Positions 1-5,954 are shown, counted from the first letter of the stretch. The stretch: 6,645 bases of DNA from DASQUP01 sp035641235 (GCA_035641235.1 DASQUP010000140.1:1-6645), one strand, 5' to 3'. The notes: generated by a model from the sequence alone, not told the origin. Numbers and translations: made by a program.

Positions 1-708
1 GAACTGAAGGTTGCAAGGCTCGTACAGGATCAGTTCCTGCCCAGCGAACTGCCGGACTTACCGGGATGGTCTATCTCCGCCTACTACCGCTCGGCTCGCG
101 AGGTTGGCGGTGACTTCTACGACTTCACACCCATGCCGGACGGCCGGCTGGGGATTGCAGTCGGAGACGTCACCGACAAAGGAGCACCCGCCGCGCTGGT
201 AATGGCCACTACTCAGGGACTGCTGCGCGCGGACGCTCCCAGGCTCGTTTCGCCCTCCACCGTGCTCGCACGAGTGAACGAGGTTCTCGTGGCCAACACG
301 CCGGAGACGATGTTCGTGACGTGTCTGTTCATATTGCTAGACCCGGCAACGGGTCATGTTCAGTTCGCCAATGCAGGTCACAATCTGCCGTACCTGGCAA
401 CATACGACGGAGTTGTTGATCTTCATGCAAGAGGGATGCCGCTCGGTTTGATGACCGGTATCACTTATGACGAAGCAAAAGCCGTCTTGCCGCCAGGATC
501 TCGCCTTCTGCTGCACAGTGACGGATTGGCGGAGGCCCACAACTCCGATCGAGAGATGTTCGGGTTCCCACGGCTCGTAAAGGTCGTGGAGAACTGTCCG
601 CCGAGTGACAGCTTGATCGATGCCGCCTTGGCGGAGCTCGATCGGTTCGTCGGAGCCGACTGGGAACAAGAAGACGACATCACGTTGGTGACACTCGAAA
701 GATCGTGA
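1..708 (+). CDS. SpoIIE/RsbU-type PP2C protein serine phosphatase, 5'-truncated
   Basis: The reading frame is open from the first base to a TGA at 706-708, giving 235 residues with no start, so the N-terminus lies outside the window. This is the SpoIIE-type PP2C catalytic domain, which uses Mn/Mg to dephosphorylate serine or threonine, typically on anti-sigma-factor antagonists in partner-switching pathways. Visible motifs, in fragment numbering, are the entry motif QFLPSELP (11-18), the metal-binding EVGGDFYDF (34-42), GDVTDKG (55-61), AGHN (125-128), HSDG (172-175) and the closing acidic motif EDDIT (224-228). All the metal-binding positions I would expect are present, so the domain should be active. 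The missing N-terminus is usually a sensor (PAS, GAF, HAMP or response-regulator receiver); which one cannot be told here. No anti-sigma factor or STAS-domain gene lies downstream in the window, so its target is unknown. The gene converges on the methyltransferase remnant with a 161-bp gap that holds nothing I can name. Confidence 0.93.
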   Translation, partial: ELKVARLVQDQFLPSELPDLPGWSISAYYRSAREVGGDFYDFTPMPDGRLGIAVGDVTDKGAPAALVMATTQGLLRADAPRLVSPSTVLARVNEVLVANTPETMFVTCLFILLDPATGHVQFANAGHNLPYLATYDGVVDLHARGMPLGLMTGITYDEAKAVLPPGSRLLLHSDGLAEAHNSDREMFGFPRLVKVVENCPPSDSLIDAALAELDRFVGADWEQEDDITLVTLERS

Positions 709-869
709 GGATCAGCTTCCGCGCCGCTTACGGTCCAGGAGGCGACCGACGTGCGACGGCTCCTCGCTCGGTTGCCGGCGCGCCATCCATCCGGGTCGCC
801 ACGCCTTTGCCGTCCGACGGGCGAACTGTCTGCTGTCACCTCCACCTGCCGGAAACCACGGCAGACCGT

Positions 870-1685
870 TCAGCCTTTGGGGGCGGTGGCGCTCACGAGA
901 AGGCGCTGCAGCAGTCCCTCCTGAGTGCCTTGGATCAACTCCCGGCGCCCCTTCTGCCGGTCGTCGTACTCGGCGCCGAGTAGGGGGCGCAGTTCGTTTT
1001 CTCGTTCGGCGAAAGCGGTGAACCATGCCTGCGCGGTGGCGACGAATTCCTGCGATACATCGGTGATGTCGATGTCCTCGTATCGAGCGGCGCGCATGAG
1101 CTCTCCGATCGGGCGAGTGGTTGTTACCGATCGCGGACCCATCCGGGCGGCGCGCCGGTGGTCAGACTTCGTGAGTCCTTCGGCGACAACGATGATGGTG
1201 AAAGCGGTACGTCCTCCGTGCCGGAGGATCCGCCGGCATGCCCTCAACACGGAGAGCTTTGGGCGCAGTCAACACAAGACATCCGTATGGACGATCGCGT
1301 CGAAAGATCCGTCAGAGAAAGGAAGGTGCGTGCCCGAGCATGCAACTGCCCCCAACGACTTGATGTTGTCCGAGCGCGCACGCTGGACGGAGCCCGCCAA
1401 CCCTTCGATCGGCATGTCGGTGACCACGACGGCACAACCCGACTCCCGGGCGAGATACAGGCCGGGCCATCCGAAGCCCGAGCCGAGGTCGAGCAGGCGT
1501 GAGTGGCGCCCCAGGTCCAGTCGGCGGAGCATCCGGTCGGCTTCTGCAACGGTCGTGAACCCGTTCGCTCCCCACACCTCGCCGATGACGCGGCGTTCGA
1601 TCTCGTTGATCAGGTCCGTCTCGGCGCGGAGGCGATACCGCTCGGAGAAATCGGTGCGTGTCTGTCTCTCGTCCTTGCTCGGCAC
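870..1685 (-). pseudogene. Class I SAM-dependent methyltransferase interrupted by an in-frame TGA
   Basis: A GTG at 1685-1683 opens a frame that runs to 1269-1271, where a TGA stops it. The same frame then continues without any indel to a TGA-type end at 870, so read-through gives about 271 residues. The first part holds the SAM-binding motif I (LLDLGSGFGWPG, about residues 63-74), an acidic motif II region (VVVTDMP, 86-92) and the post-motif region FSDGSFDAIVHTDVLC ending at residue 138. After the stop come LRPKLSVLRACRRILRHGG and a plausible C-terminal substrate region. Both parts look conserved, which argues for one recent nonsense change (TGC or TGG to TGA), a sequencing error, or recoding. 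An in-frame TAG at 1697-1695 rules out a longer N-terminus. There is no good Shine-Dalgarno before the GTG, so translation may be leaderless or weak. The 138-residue product lacks the end of the Rossmann fold and would probably be inactive. The methylated substrate is unknown. Confidence 0.82.
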
Positions 1686-1709
1686 GCGAGCACACTAACC
1701 ATTCGGCGT

Positions 1710-1726
1710 CACTCGATGGTCGAGTG
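1710..1726. promoter_or_regulatory. 17-bp perfect dyad upstream of the methyltransferase
   Basis: CACTCGA at 1710-1716 and TCGAGTG at 1720-1726 are exact reverse complements separated by TGG. The dyad lies 25 bp upstream of the GTG start of the methyltransferase. It could be a repressor operator or a small hairpin in the 5' leader. A loose -10-like GATAAA lies on the minus strand at 1751-1746, which would place the dyad just inside the transcript, but no convincing -35 box accompanies it. The function is inferred only from position and symmetry. Confidence 0.35.
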
Positions 1727-1786
1727 CGGGCTGCTCGTCGCCGCCTTTATCGTGTCGCGTTGTGCCCTGACGGGGATTCGATCACC

Positions 1787-1809
1787 GGGTTCGAGACAAT
1801 CCCGAACCC
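1787..1809. other. Short hairpin GGGTTCG/CGAACCC in the intergenic region
   Basis: GGGTTCG at 1787-1793 pairs exactly with CGAACCC at 1803-1809 around a 9-nt loop. It lies between the palindromic element and the methyltransferase start. No T-tract follows on either strand, and no protein-coding signal overlaps it. A chance structure in GC-rich DNA cannot be excluded. Confidence 0.25.
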
Positions 1810-1851
1810 ACTGCCCGGTTTAAGTCGGGGTTTCCTGAGCCCGGCTCGATC

Positions 1852-1940
1852 CCGAAATGGCAACCAACCACCGAGGGGTGGGGGTCGATTGCCATCTCGG
1901 CCCGCAGGGCGATACGGCGCGCCTATAAGGCTCTTAGCGC
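1852..1940. repeat. Compound palindromic intergenic element, copy A
   Basis: The core hairpin spans 1852-1900. CCGA pairs with TCGG, then after one mismatch ATGGCAA (1857-1863) pairs with TTGCCAT (1889-1895), and the inner CCACC (1868-1872) pairs with GGTGG (1877-1881) around a GAGG loop. A second smaller stem lies at 1917-1940, with GCC/GGC around TATAA and GCGC/GCGC outside it. A related element occurs at 4041-4117; their cores (1855-1901 and 4044-4089) match at about 36 of 46 aligned positions, with the outer arms nearly identical and the loop divergent. This copy lies immediately 3' of the minus-strand oxidoreductase gene and contains its TAG stop (1925-1923). It may act as a transcription terminator, an RNA-stability element or a mobile palindromic repeat of the REP/BIME kind. 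The family is not one I recognise. Confidence 0.6.
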
Positions 1941-2792
1941 GGGCAGCACCTCAAGGCCGAGCTGCTCGACCTGCCCGGAGCGATCCGGGCCCACGGGCTT
2001 GAGGTTGATCGCACCGACCCCGAGTGGAAGCAGAGAGGCGAGTCGTTCGGCGACCGCTTCTGAGGACCCAGAGACGATCCCCGGATTCGGGGTTCCCCCG
2101 GCGCCGATCTGCACCTCGATGTTGTAGGCGAAGGTGATCTCCTCGGGATCCCGCCCCACGCCGCGAGCCGCCGCAAAGATGCGGTCGCGCATCTCAGGCA
2201 CCCGCTCGGGCGGCGCCAAGTCGAAGGACGGAATCCACCCGTCTGCCACCCGCCCTGTGACGGCAAGTGCTCTGGGGCCGTAGGTCCCAACCCATATCGG
2301 GATTCGGCGCGACGGCTTCGGCTCGAGTTCGGCGCCGGCGACGTGGAAGTGGCGACCCTCGAAGGTGAAGCCGGGCTCCGACCACAGCCCGCGGGCGATT
2401 CGGATGGCCTCCTCGAGCCCTTCGACCTTCTCTTTGGGAGTGGGAACTCGGAGCCCAAACGCTCTGAATTCGTCATCCGAGTAGCCGCCCCCGAGCCCCA
2501 GGATCAGCCGGCCGCCCGAAAGTCCGTCGAGCGTGGCGGCCATCTTGGCGACCATTGCGGGGGAGCGGTAGGGCACACCGAGGACGCGGCTCGCCACCGT
2601 GATCGATGTTGTTGCCGCGGCGATCCAGGTCAGCATCGTCCACGTCTCGTGGGTCGGATGCCCACCTTCGGGATGATCGTTCGCCGACACGAAATCGAAT
2701 CCGAGATCTTCAGCGCGTCTTGCATCGGCGCTGGGATCGGACCCGAGCCCGGCAACGGTGGGGATGTCGACTCCGAGCAGCAGCGGCGTCAT
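1923..2792 (-). CDS. LLM-class F420/flavin-dependent oxidoreductase
   Basis: The 289-residue product has the bacterial luciferase-like TIM-barrel fold, which uses F420 or FMN to oxidise or reduce small molecules in the cytoplasm. Supporting segments are an N-terminal strand with ARRAEDLGFDFVSANDH (24-40), a central region TTSITVASRVLGVPYRSPAMVAKMAATLD (61-89), the family signature SGGRLILGLGGGY (92-104), RIPIWVG (163-169) and VADGWIP (182-188). The length is normal for the family. The ATG at 2792-2790 has a good ribosome-binding site, GGAGGG on the minus strand at 2804-2799, six bases away. The start overlaps the stop of the upstream membrane-protein gene as ATGA, so the two are almost certainly co-transcribed and translationally coupled. 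The substrate is unknown. The actinobacterial setting favours F420 over FMN, but the sequence does not prove it. The stop codon lies inside a palindromic element. Confidence 0.93.
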   Translation of the reverse strand: MTPLLLGVDIPTVAGLGSDPSADARRAEDLGFDFVSANDHPEGGHPTHETWTMLTWIAAATTSITVASRVLGVPYRSPAMVAKMAATLDGLSGGRLILGLGGGYSDDEFRAFGLRVPTPKEKVEGLEEAIRIARGLWSEPGFTFEGRHFHVAGAELEPKPSRRIPIWVGTYGPRALAVTGRVADGWIPSFDLAPPERVPEMRDRIFAAARGVGRDPEEITFAYNIEVQIGAGGTPNPGIVSGSSEAVAERLASLLPLGVGAINLKPVGPDRSGQVEQLGLEVLPALRAL

Positions 2793-3529
2793 CTCGTTCC
2801 CTCCGCCCCGGCGTTGTGTGCGCGCACGAGCGGCCCGAGAGACCTTGGCCTGCGCGGCTCCATCCCGAACAGCCCGAAGGAGATGTTGATCGCCGGCCCG
2901 ATCGCAACGACAAACACCGCCGTTCCGAGGCCGATCGATCCACCGAGCAGAATTCCACCGACCAGAACACTCACTTCAATCGCGGCCCTTGCGCCCCCCG
3001 TGGAGCGCGAGGAACGCCGGGCGATTCCCAGCATCAGGCCGTCGCGAGGTCCCGCGCCTAATTGGGCGGCGATGTATGTCGCAGTTCCCAGGGCGATCGC
3101 GGATATGCCCACAATCAGGACCCCGAGGCGTGCCAGGACGGGGCCCGTGGGAAGGCCCTCGAGGAATCCTGTGGCCAGCATGGCGTCCGTCACCAGTCCT
3201 ACGAGGATCGAGTTCACGACCGTGGCCGGACCCGGCCGGACTCCCAGCGACCACGCCACCCCAACCACAACCAGCGAGATGAGAACTACTACCTGCCCGA
3301 ACGTCAGCGGCGTTAGTCCGCTGATTGCGTCGTGCAATACGTCCCAAGGTGAGAGCCCCAGGTCGGCCCGGATCATCATTGTGAGTCCGGCCGCAAAGAC
3401 CGTCAGCCCGGCAAGAAGAAGCCCCCAGCGCCGGAACTCCTGCACGGCGCGACCGGCCCGGCGCTGGTCGCCGGCCGTATCGGTCGCGGCACTCCTCGCA
3501 CCGGGGTAGAGGGTGGTTGCCTGAGTCAT
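2789..3529 (-). CDS. YczE/YitT-like multi-pass membrane protein
   Basis: The protein has 246 residues from the ATG at 3529-3527, which follows a G-rich ribosome-binding site (GGGGGG, about four bases upstream). A polar N-terminal tail of about 33 residues, rich in Arg and Ala, precedes about five or six hydrophobic segments: roughly 35-52, 75-95, 103-122, 131-154, 183-199 and 200-221. The motifs RADLGLSPWDVLHDAIS (54-70) and QLGAGPRDGLMLGIARR (156-172) form the internal repeat typical of the YczE/YitT family, one (x)LG(x)(G/S)P(W/R)D segment per half. The family is a set of poorly understood integral membrane proteins sometimes annotated as transporters; no substrate can be assigned. It is the first gene of an operon with the LLM oxidoreductase (ATGA overlap) and is divergent from an ArsR-type regulator. 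The same frame stays open upstream to 4192, but that stretch runs antisense to the ArsR gene, has no domain and lacks a better start. Confidence 0.9.
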   Translation of the reverse strand: MTQATTLYPGARSAATDTAGDQRRAGRAVQEFRRWGLLLAGLTVFAAGLTMMIRADLGLSPWDVLHDAISGLTPLTFGQVVVLISLVVVGVAWSLGVRPGPATVVNSILVGLVTDAMLATGFLEGLPTGPVLARLGVLIVGISAIALGTATYIAAQLGAGPRDGLMLGIARRSSRSTGGARAAIEVSVLVGGILLGGSIGLGTAVFVVAIGPAINISFGLFGMEPRRPRSLGPLVRAHNAGAEGTR

Positions 3530-3570
3530 GGTTCCCCCCACTTCTCCGGAATCTTCATTGATTGCTGTCG

Positions 3571-3604
3571 ATGATAGATGATAGTCGATATCGAGGACTG
3601 TCAA
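3571..3604 (-). promoter_or_regulatory. Divergent control region: minus-strand promoter with an operator-like palindrome
   Basis: On the minus strand a consensus -35 box TTGACA (3604-3599) is followed, 15 bp on, by the -10-like TATCAT (3583-3578), with a second TATCAT at 3576-3571. The 10-bp palindrome TCGATATCGA (3585-3594) fills the spacer, where a bound repressor would block polymerase. The heptad GATGATA is tandemly repeated (3570-3576, 3577-3583) and followed by GTCGATA (3584-3590). The predicted transcript starts about 40 bases before the membrane-protein ATG. The divergent ArsR gene begins 40 bp on the other side, so one site could control both genes. The 15-bp spacer is shorter than the ideal 17, and binding by the ArsR protein is inferred. 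Confidence 0.55.
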
Positions 3605-3643
3605 TAATTGATCGAGGTCGATGAATTGAGGATACTGAGGGCG

Positions 3644-4021
3644 ATGAAAAACGTCGAGCGGATAGAGGAGTGCTGCGGCCAGGGTGTGCTCCACGGCCCC
3701 CTGGATGAGGTGCGGGCGGAGCGTCTCGCCGACGCGTTTCGGGTGGTCGCCGACTCGGCGCGGCTCCGGATCCTCAGCCTGATCTCGAGCAAAGACCCCG
3801 AGGAGAGCTGGGTCGGGGAACTGACCCAGGCCCTGGGGCTGTCGCAGCCGACGGTTTCCCACCACCTCCGTGTGCTGCACGATGCAGGGCTTATCGAGCG
3901 CGAGGTCCGAGGGAACCGGACCTACTACAGCCTGGCGTGCGATCAGATCGATCTGCTCCGCGAGTCCCTTGCGCCGAAGAAAGCTACGGCAAGAAAGAAG
4001 GCGCCGAGCCGAGCGGGGTGA
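3644..4021 (+). CDS. ArsR/SmtB-family winged-helix transcriptional repressor
   Basis: The product has 125 residues from the ATG at 3644. It shows the classic ArsR layout: a helix with the VVADSARLRILSLI motif (34-47), the DNA-recognition helix-turn-helix LTQALGLSQPTVSHHLRVLHDAGL (60-83), and the wing EREVRGNRTYYSL (85-97). A basic tail (PKKATARKKAPSRAG) ends the protein. Such proteins bind operators as dimers and release on metal or another signal. There is a vicinal Cys pair at 10-11, but no Cys in the segment before the recognition motif (ESWVGEL, 54-60), where the ArsR ELCVCDL-type metal site would sit; the only other Cys is at 99. An upstream in-frame TTG at 3608 would add 12 residues, but the ATG fits the family start better. 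A GAGG (3628-3631) 12 bases upstream is a loose ribosome-binding site. It probably represses the divergent membrane-protein/oxidoreductase operon and itself. Confidence 0.92.
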   Translation: MKNVERIEECCGQGVLHGPLDEVRAERLADAFRVVADSARLRILSLISSKDPEESWVGELTQALGLSQPTVSHHLRVLHDAGLIEREVRGNRTYYSLACDQIDLLRESLAPKKATARKKAPSRAG

Positions 4022-4040
4022 CGCCGGCGCGCCGCAGCCC

Positions 4041-4117
4041 CCCAAATGGCAGTTAGCCACCAAATAGTGGGCCTGATTGCCATCTCGGCGGAAGCGCGCC
4101 TCCGGCGCTAACGGCGC
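4041..4117. repeat. Compound palindromic intergenic element, copy B
   Basis: ATGGCA (4046-4051) pairs with TGCCAT (4078-4083), and the inner CCAC (4057-4060) pairs with GTGG (4067-4070) around CAAATA. A second small hairpin, GCGCC (4096-4100) with GGCGC (4104-4108), follows. Order, core length (38 versus 39 nt between the outer arms) and flanks match copy A at 1852-1940: AAATGGCA, CCACC, GTGGG, GATTGCCATCTCGGC and GCGCGCC appear in both in the same order. The loop differs while an inner stem is retained, as expected for a structured element. It sits between convergent genes, 20 bp after the ArsR stop. Confidence 0.6.
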
Positions 4118-4159
4118 AGCAAGGTTTGGAGGGGCGCGCCCGAACAGTTGACGTATGTG

Positions 4160-4192
4160 GTGCAAGGGGCGGCACTGAGCCGCCCCTTGCAC
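4160..4192 (-). terminator. Strong hairpin terminator downstream of the 5'-nucleotidase
   Basis: Thirteen bases at 4160-4172 (GTGCAAGGGGCGG) pair perfectly with 4180-4192 (CCGCCCCTTGCAC) around a 7-nt loop. On the minus strand the hairpin begins 10 bases after the nucleotidase TAG stop (4204-4202). No T-tract follows on that strand, a form often proposed for actinobacterial terminators. In the plus direction it lies about 140 bases after the ArsR stop and is followed by TCGTTCCT, so it may work for both convergent transcripts. Confidence 0.8.
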
Positions 4193-4201
4193 TCGTTCCT
4201 A

Positions 4202-5836
4202 CTAGTTGAGCCGTGTAATGCGACCCTCGATAACCGGCGAAATCGTCCCCTGCTCCCTGATGTAGTCGAGCAGGACGTTTGCCATGACGTCGCGCGTCGT
4301 GCCGAGCCCGTCGGCGAGCATCGTGTATCCATCGCCTCCAGCGTTGACGAAATCGTTCGTTGCCAGTGTGTACACGGTGGAGTCGGGCAGCACGGCCGTC
4401 CCGTCGTCCAGAGTCACCTCTACGACGCGGGAGCCCGCCGGCCGGGCCACGTCGTAAGTGAACTTGAATCCGGAGATCTGCGGGAACCGGCCGCTGGCCC
4501 CCGGCATGACCGCAACACCGTGTTCGAGTACCTGGTGTAGCTGGGCGCCGGTCACCTCACGGGTTATGACAATGTTGCCGAACGGAAGCACCGAGAAGAC
4601 GTCACCAATTACGACGTCATATGGTGGACCGAGCGCGTATCCCGGCGTGGTGCGTCGCAGTGACGTGTCCTGCGGCAAGTAGCTCGACGGAATCGGTGAA
4701 CGGATACCACCACCGTTGGTAAACGCGACATCGGTGCCATATGCCTCACGCATCGAGTCCGCGACGAGGTTGCCGATCGCCACCTCACCGAGCCTTTCGA
4801 TGTTGTTTCCGCGTGGAAACAGGTCCGTGGCTTCACCGATCACCTCGTCGAAGGCTTCGGCAAGAGCCTGTCGGTAGGGCGCCAGCATCGAGACGATGGC
4901 GGGATCTGGTGTTACGGCCTCGGCCACCGGTGAGACGAACTGTACGCTTCTTGACAGCACACGCCCGTTGCGCGGATCGACGCTCAGGTTGAGCCTTGAG
5001 TATGTCACTCCTTTGCTGCGATTCTCGACGACCAGCTGATTGTTGTGCACGCCCTCGTACTGCACATCGGTGTGATCGCCGAGGATCACGTTGAATCCGC
5101 CGACTGCATTTGCGAAGTCGATGAGCGGACCCCGCGCTTCGCCGTTCTCAAAATGGGTCACGCCCATGTGAGTGATTACCACGAAGAAGTTGGCGCCGGC
5201 CTTGCGCGCCTGGGCGCGAGCCTGGTTGGCGGCCTGCACAGGGTCGGTAACCTCGATGGTTCCGAAATTGCCCGGGAAGACCAGCGTCGGCGCCTCGGGG
5301 TTGGTGATGCCGATGACGGCGACCTTCAAGCCGTTCCTGTCGAAGATCTCGAACGGCTTTACCCCCGTCAGGTTGTCGTCGACGTTCTTCAGATTGGCCG
5401 ACACGTACTGGAACTCCGCGAGGTCGATCATGCTCTGCAGGTGCACGATGCCGCGGTCGAAGTTGTGGTTCCCGAAGGTGTCTGCATCGAAGCCCATGAG
5501 GTTCATGGCTTCGACGGCGGGTCTTTCGTCGAAGAACGAAGACAATGGCGGAGATGCACCGTAGGCATCGCCTGCAGTGAGCGTGAGCGTGTTCGGCTGC
5601 GCCGCCCGGTCTTGATTAAAGTAAGTCGATAGCGCAGCGGCACCTCCCACTCCGTTCAACGGGTCGAGCTGCGCATGCCAGTCCGACACTTGAAGGATCT
5701 GTAGATCAACCGCTTCTTTTGCCGCAGCCTTGTCGTTGGATGCAGATGCGGCTGGGACCAAGGCTGTGATCGCGAGCAGCAGAGCAATCAGCACCATAAG
5801 GTGCGAACGCGTTCGGTCCCTAGCAAATCGTGACAT
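4202..5836 (-). CDS. Secreted UshA-type 5'-nucleotidase / metallophosphoesterase
   Basis: The 544-residue product hydrolyses nucleotides or related phosphoesters outside the cytoplasm and could scavenge phosphate and nucleosides. Residues 1-33 form a Sec signal peptide: a basic n-region, the hydrophobic stretch MVLIALLLAITALV and an Ala/Ser-rich cleavage zone (PAASAS). The N-terminal calcineurin-like domain shows metal ligands DWH (52-54), GD (89-90), GNHNFD (122-127, catalytic His/Asp dyad), THMG (222-225) and GDHTD (253-257). The C-terminal 5'-nucleotidase domain shows IGNLVADSMREA (354-365), the substrate-binding NGGGIR (374-379), VLPFGN (416-421), GFKFTYD (456-462) and NDFVNAGGDGY (494-504). 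The protein ends shortly after this, with no LPXTG motif or C-terminal membrane helix, so it should be released or only loosely cell-associated. The ATG at 5836 is preceded by a purine-rich AAGGGGAGG. The usual second His or Gln after GHT is Asp here. The gene appears monocistronic. Confidence 0.95.
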   Translation of the reverse strand: MSRFARDRTRSHLMVLIALLLAITALVPAASASNDKAAAKEAVDLQILQVSDWHAQLDPLNGVGGAAALSTYFNQDRAAQPNTLTLTAGDAYGASPPLSSFFDERPAVEAMNLMGFDADTFGNHNFDRGIVHLQSMIDLAEFQYVSANLKNVDDNLTGVKPFEIFDRNGLKVAVIGITNPEAPTLVFPGNFGTIEVTDPVQAANQARAQARKAGANFFVVITHMGVTHFENGEARGPLIDFANAVGGFNVILGDHTDVQYEGVHNNQLVVENRSKGVTYSRLNLSVDPRNGRVLSRSVQFVSPVAEAVTPDPAIVSMLAPYRQALAEAFDEVIGEATDLFPRGNNIERLGEVAIGNLVADSMREAYGTDVAFTNGGGIRSPIPSSYLPQDTSLRRTTPGYALGPPYDVVIGDVFSVLPFGNIVITREVTGAQLHQVLEHGVAVMPGASGRFPQISGFKFTYDVARPAGSRVVEVTLDDGTAVLPDSTVYTLATNDFVNAGGDGYTMLADGLGTTRDVMANVLLDYIREQGTISPVIEGRITRLN

Positions 5837-5860
5837 TGCCTCCCCTTCCCCCGGAACCCC

Positions 5861-5890
5861 AGTCCGGATCGAGTTACGGACTAGGTATTA
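5861..5890 (-). promoter_or_regulatory. Possible extended -10 promoter and dyad for the 5'-nucleotidase
   Basis: The minus strand reads TGCTAATAC ending at 5885, which fits an extended -10 (TGN followed by TAATAC, 5890-5885). No -35 match is present at the usual distance. AGTCCG (5861-5866) and CGGACT (5877-5882) form an inverted repeat around the expected transcription start and could be an operator. The leader to the ATG would be about 40 bases. This rests on short motifs only. Confidence 0.3.
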
Positions 5891-5954
5891 GCAGATGCGG
5901 GCGACGAGCGGGCGACGTTTGCACGAATTTCCCACGCAGTTTTCTGGCGCGGGT

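Noticed and set aside
705..983. A 92-codon plus-strand reading frame starting with GTG that overlaps the phosphatase stop (GTGA).
   Set aside because: Its product resembles no family and has compositionally biased sequence. Its 3' third runs antisense to the clearly conserved methyltransferase C-terminus.
1212..1228. Perfect 7-bp hairpin (TCCTCCG, TGC, CGGAGGA) inside the methyltransferase, about 40 nt after the TGA, as a SECIS element.
   Set aside because: A 3-nt loop and its distance from the UGA do not fit a bacterial SECIS. The bases encode a conserved RILRHGG stretch, which explains them.
925..1698. Plus-strand open frame of 257 codons covering the methyltransferase.
   Set aside because: It is Arg/Ser/Pro-rich with no domain. 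The minus strand shows a clear SAM-binding fold despite the stop codon.
1787..1809. GGGTTCGAGA as the T-arm of a tRNA.
   Set aside because: The pairing partner is at the wrong distance for a 7-base T-loop, and no acceptor, D-arm or anticodon stem can be built around it.
2343..3509. Long plus-strand open frame of 388 codons.
   Set aside because: It lies opposite the LLM oxidoreductase and membrane-protein genes, whose products are recognisable. The Arg/Pro/Ser-rich translation is typical of antisense GC-rich DNA.
3530..4192. Upstream in-frame extension of the membrane-protein gene, adding 221 residues.
   Set aside because: It runs antisense to the ArsR gene, has no recognisable domain, and the ATG at 3529 has a ribosome-binding site and gives the normal family length.
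5045..5632. Plus-strand open frame of 195 codons.
   Set aside because: It is antisense to the 5'-nucleotidase metallophosphoesterase domain and shows no family features.
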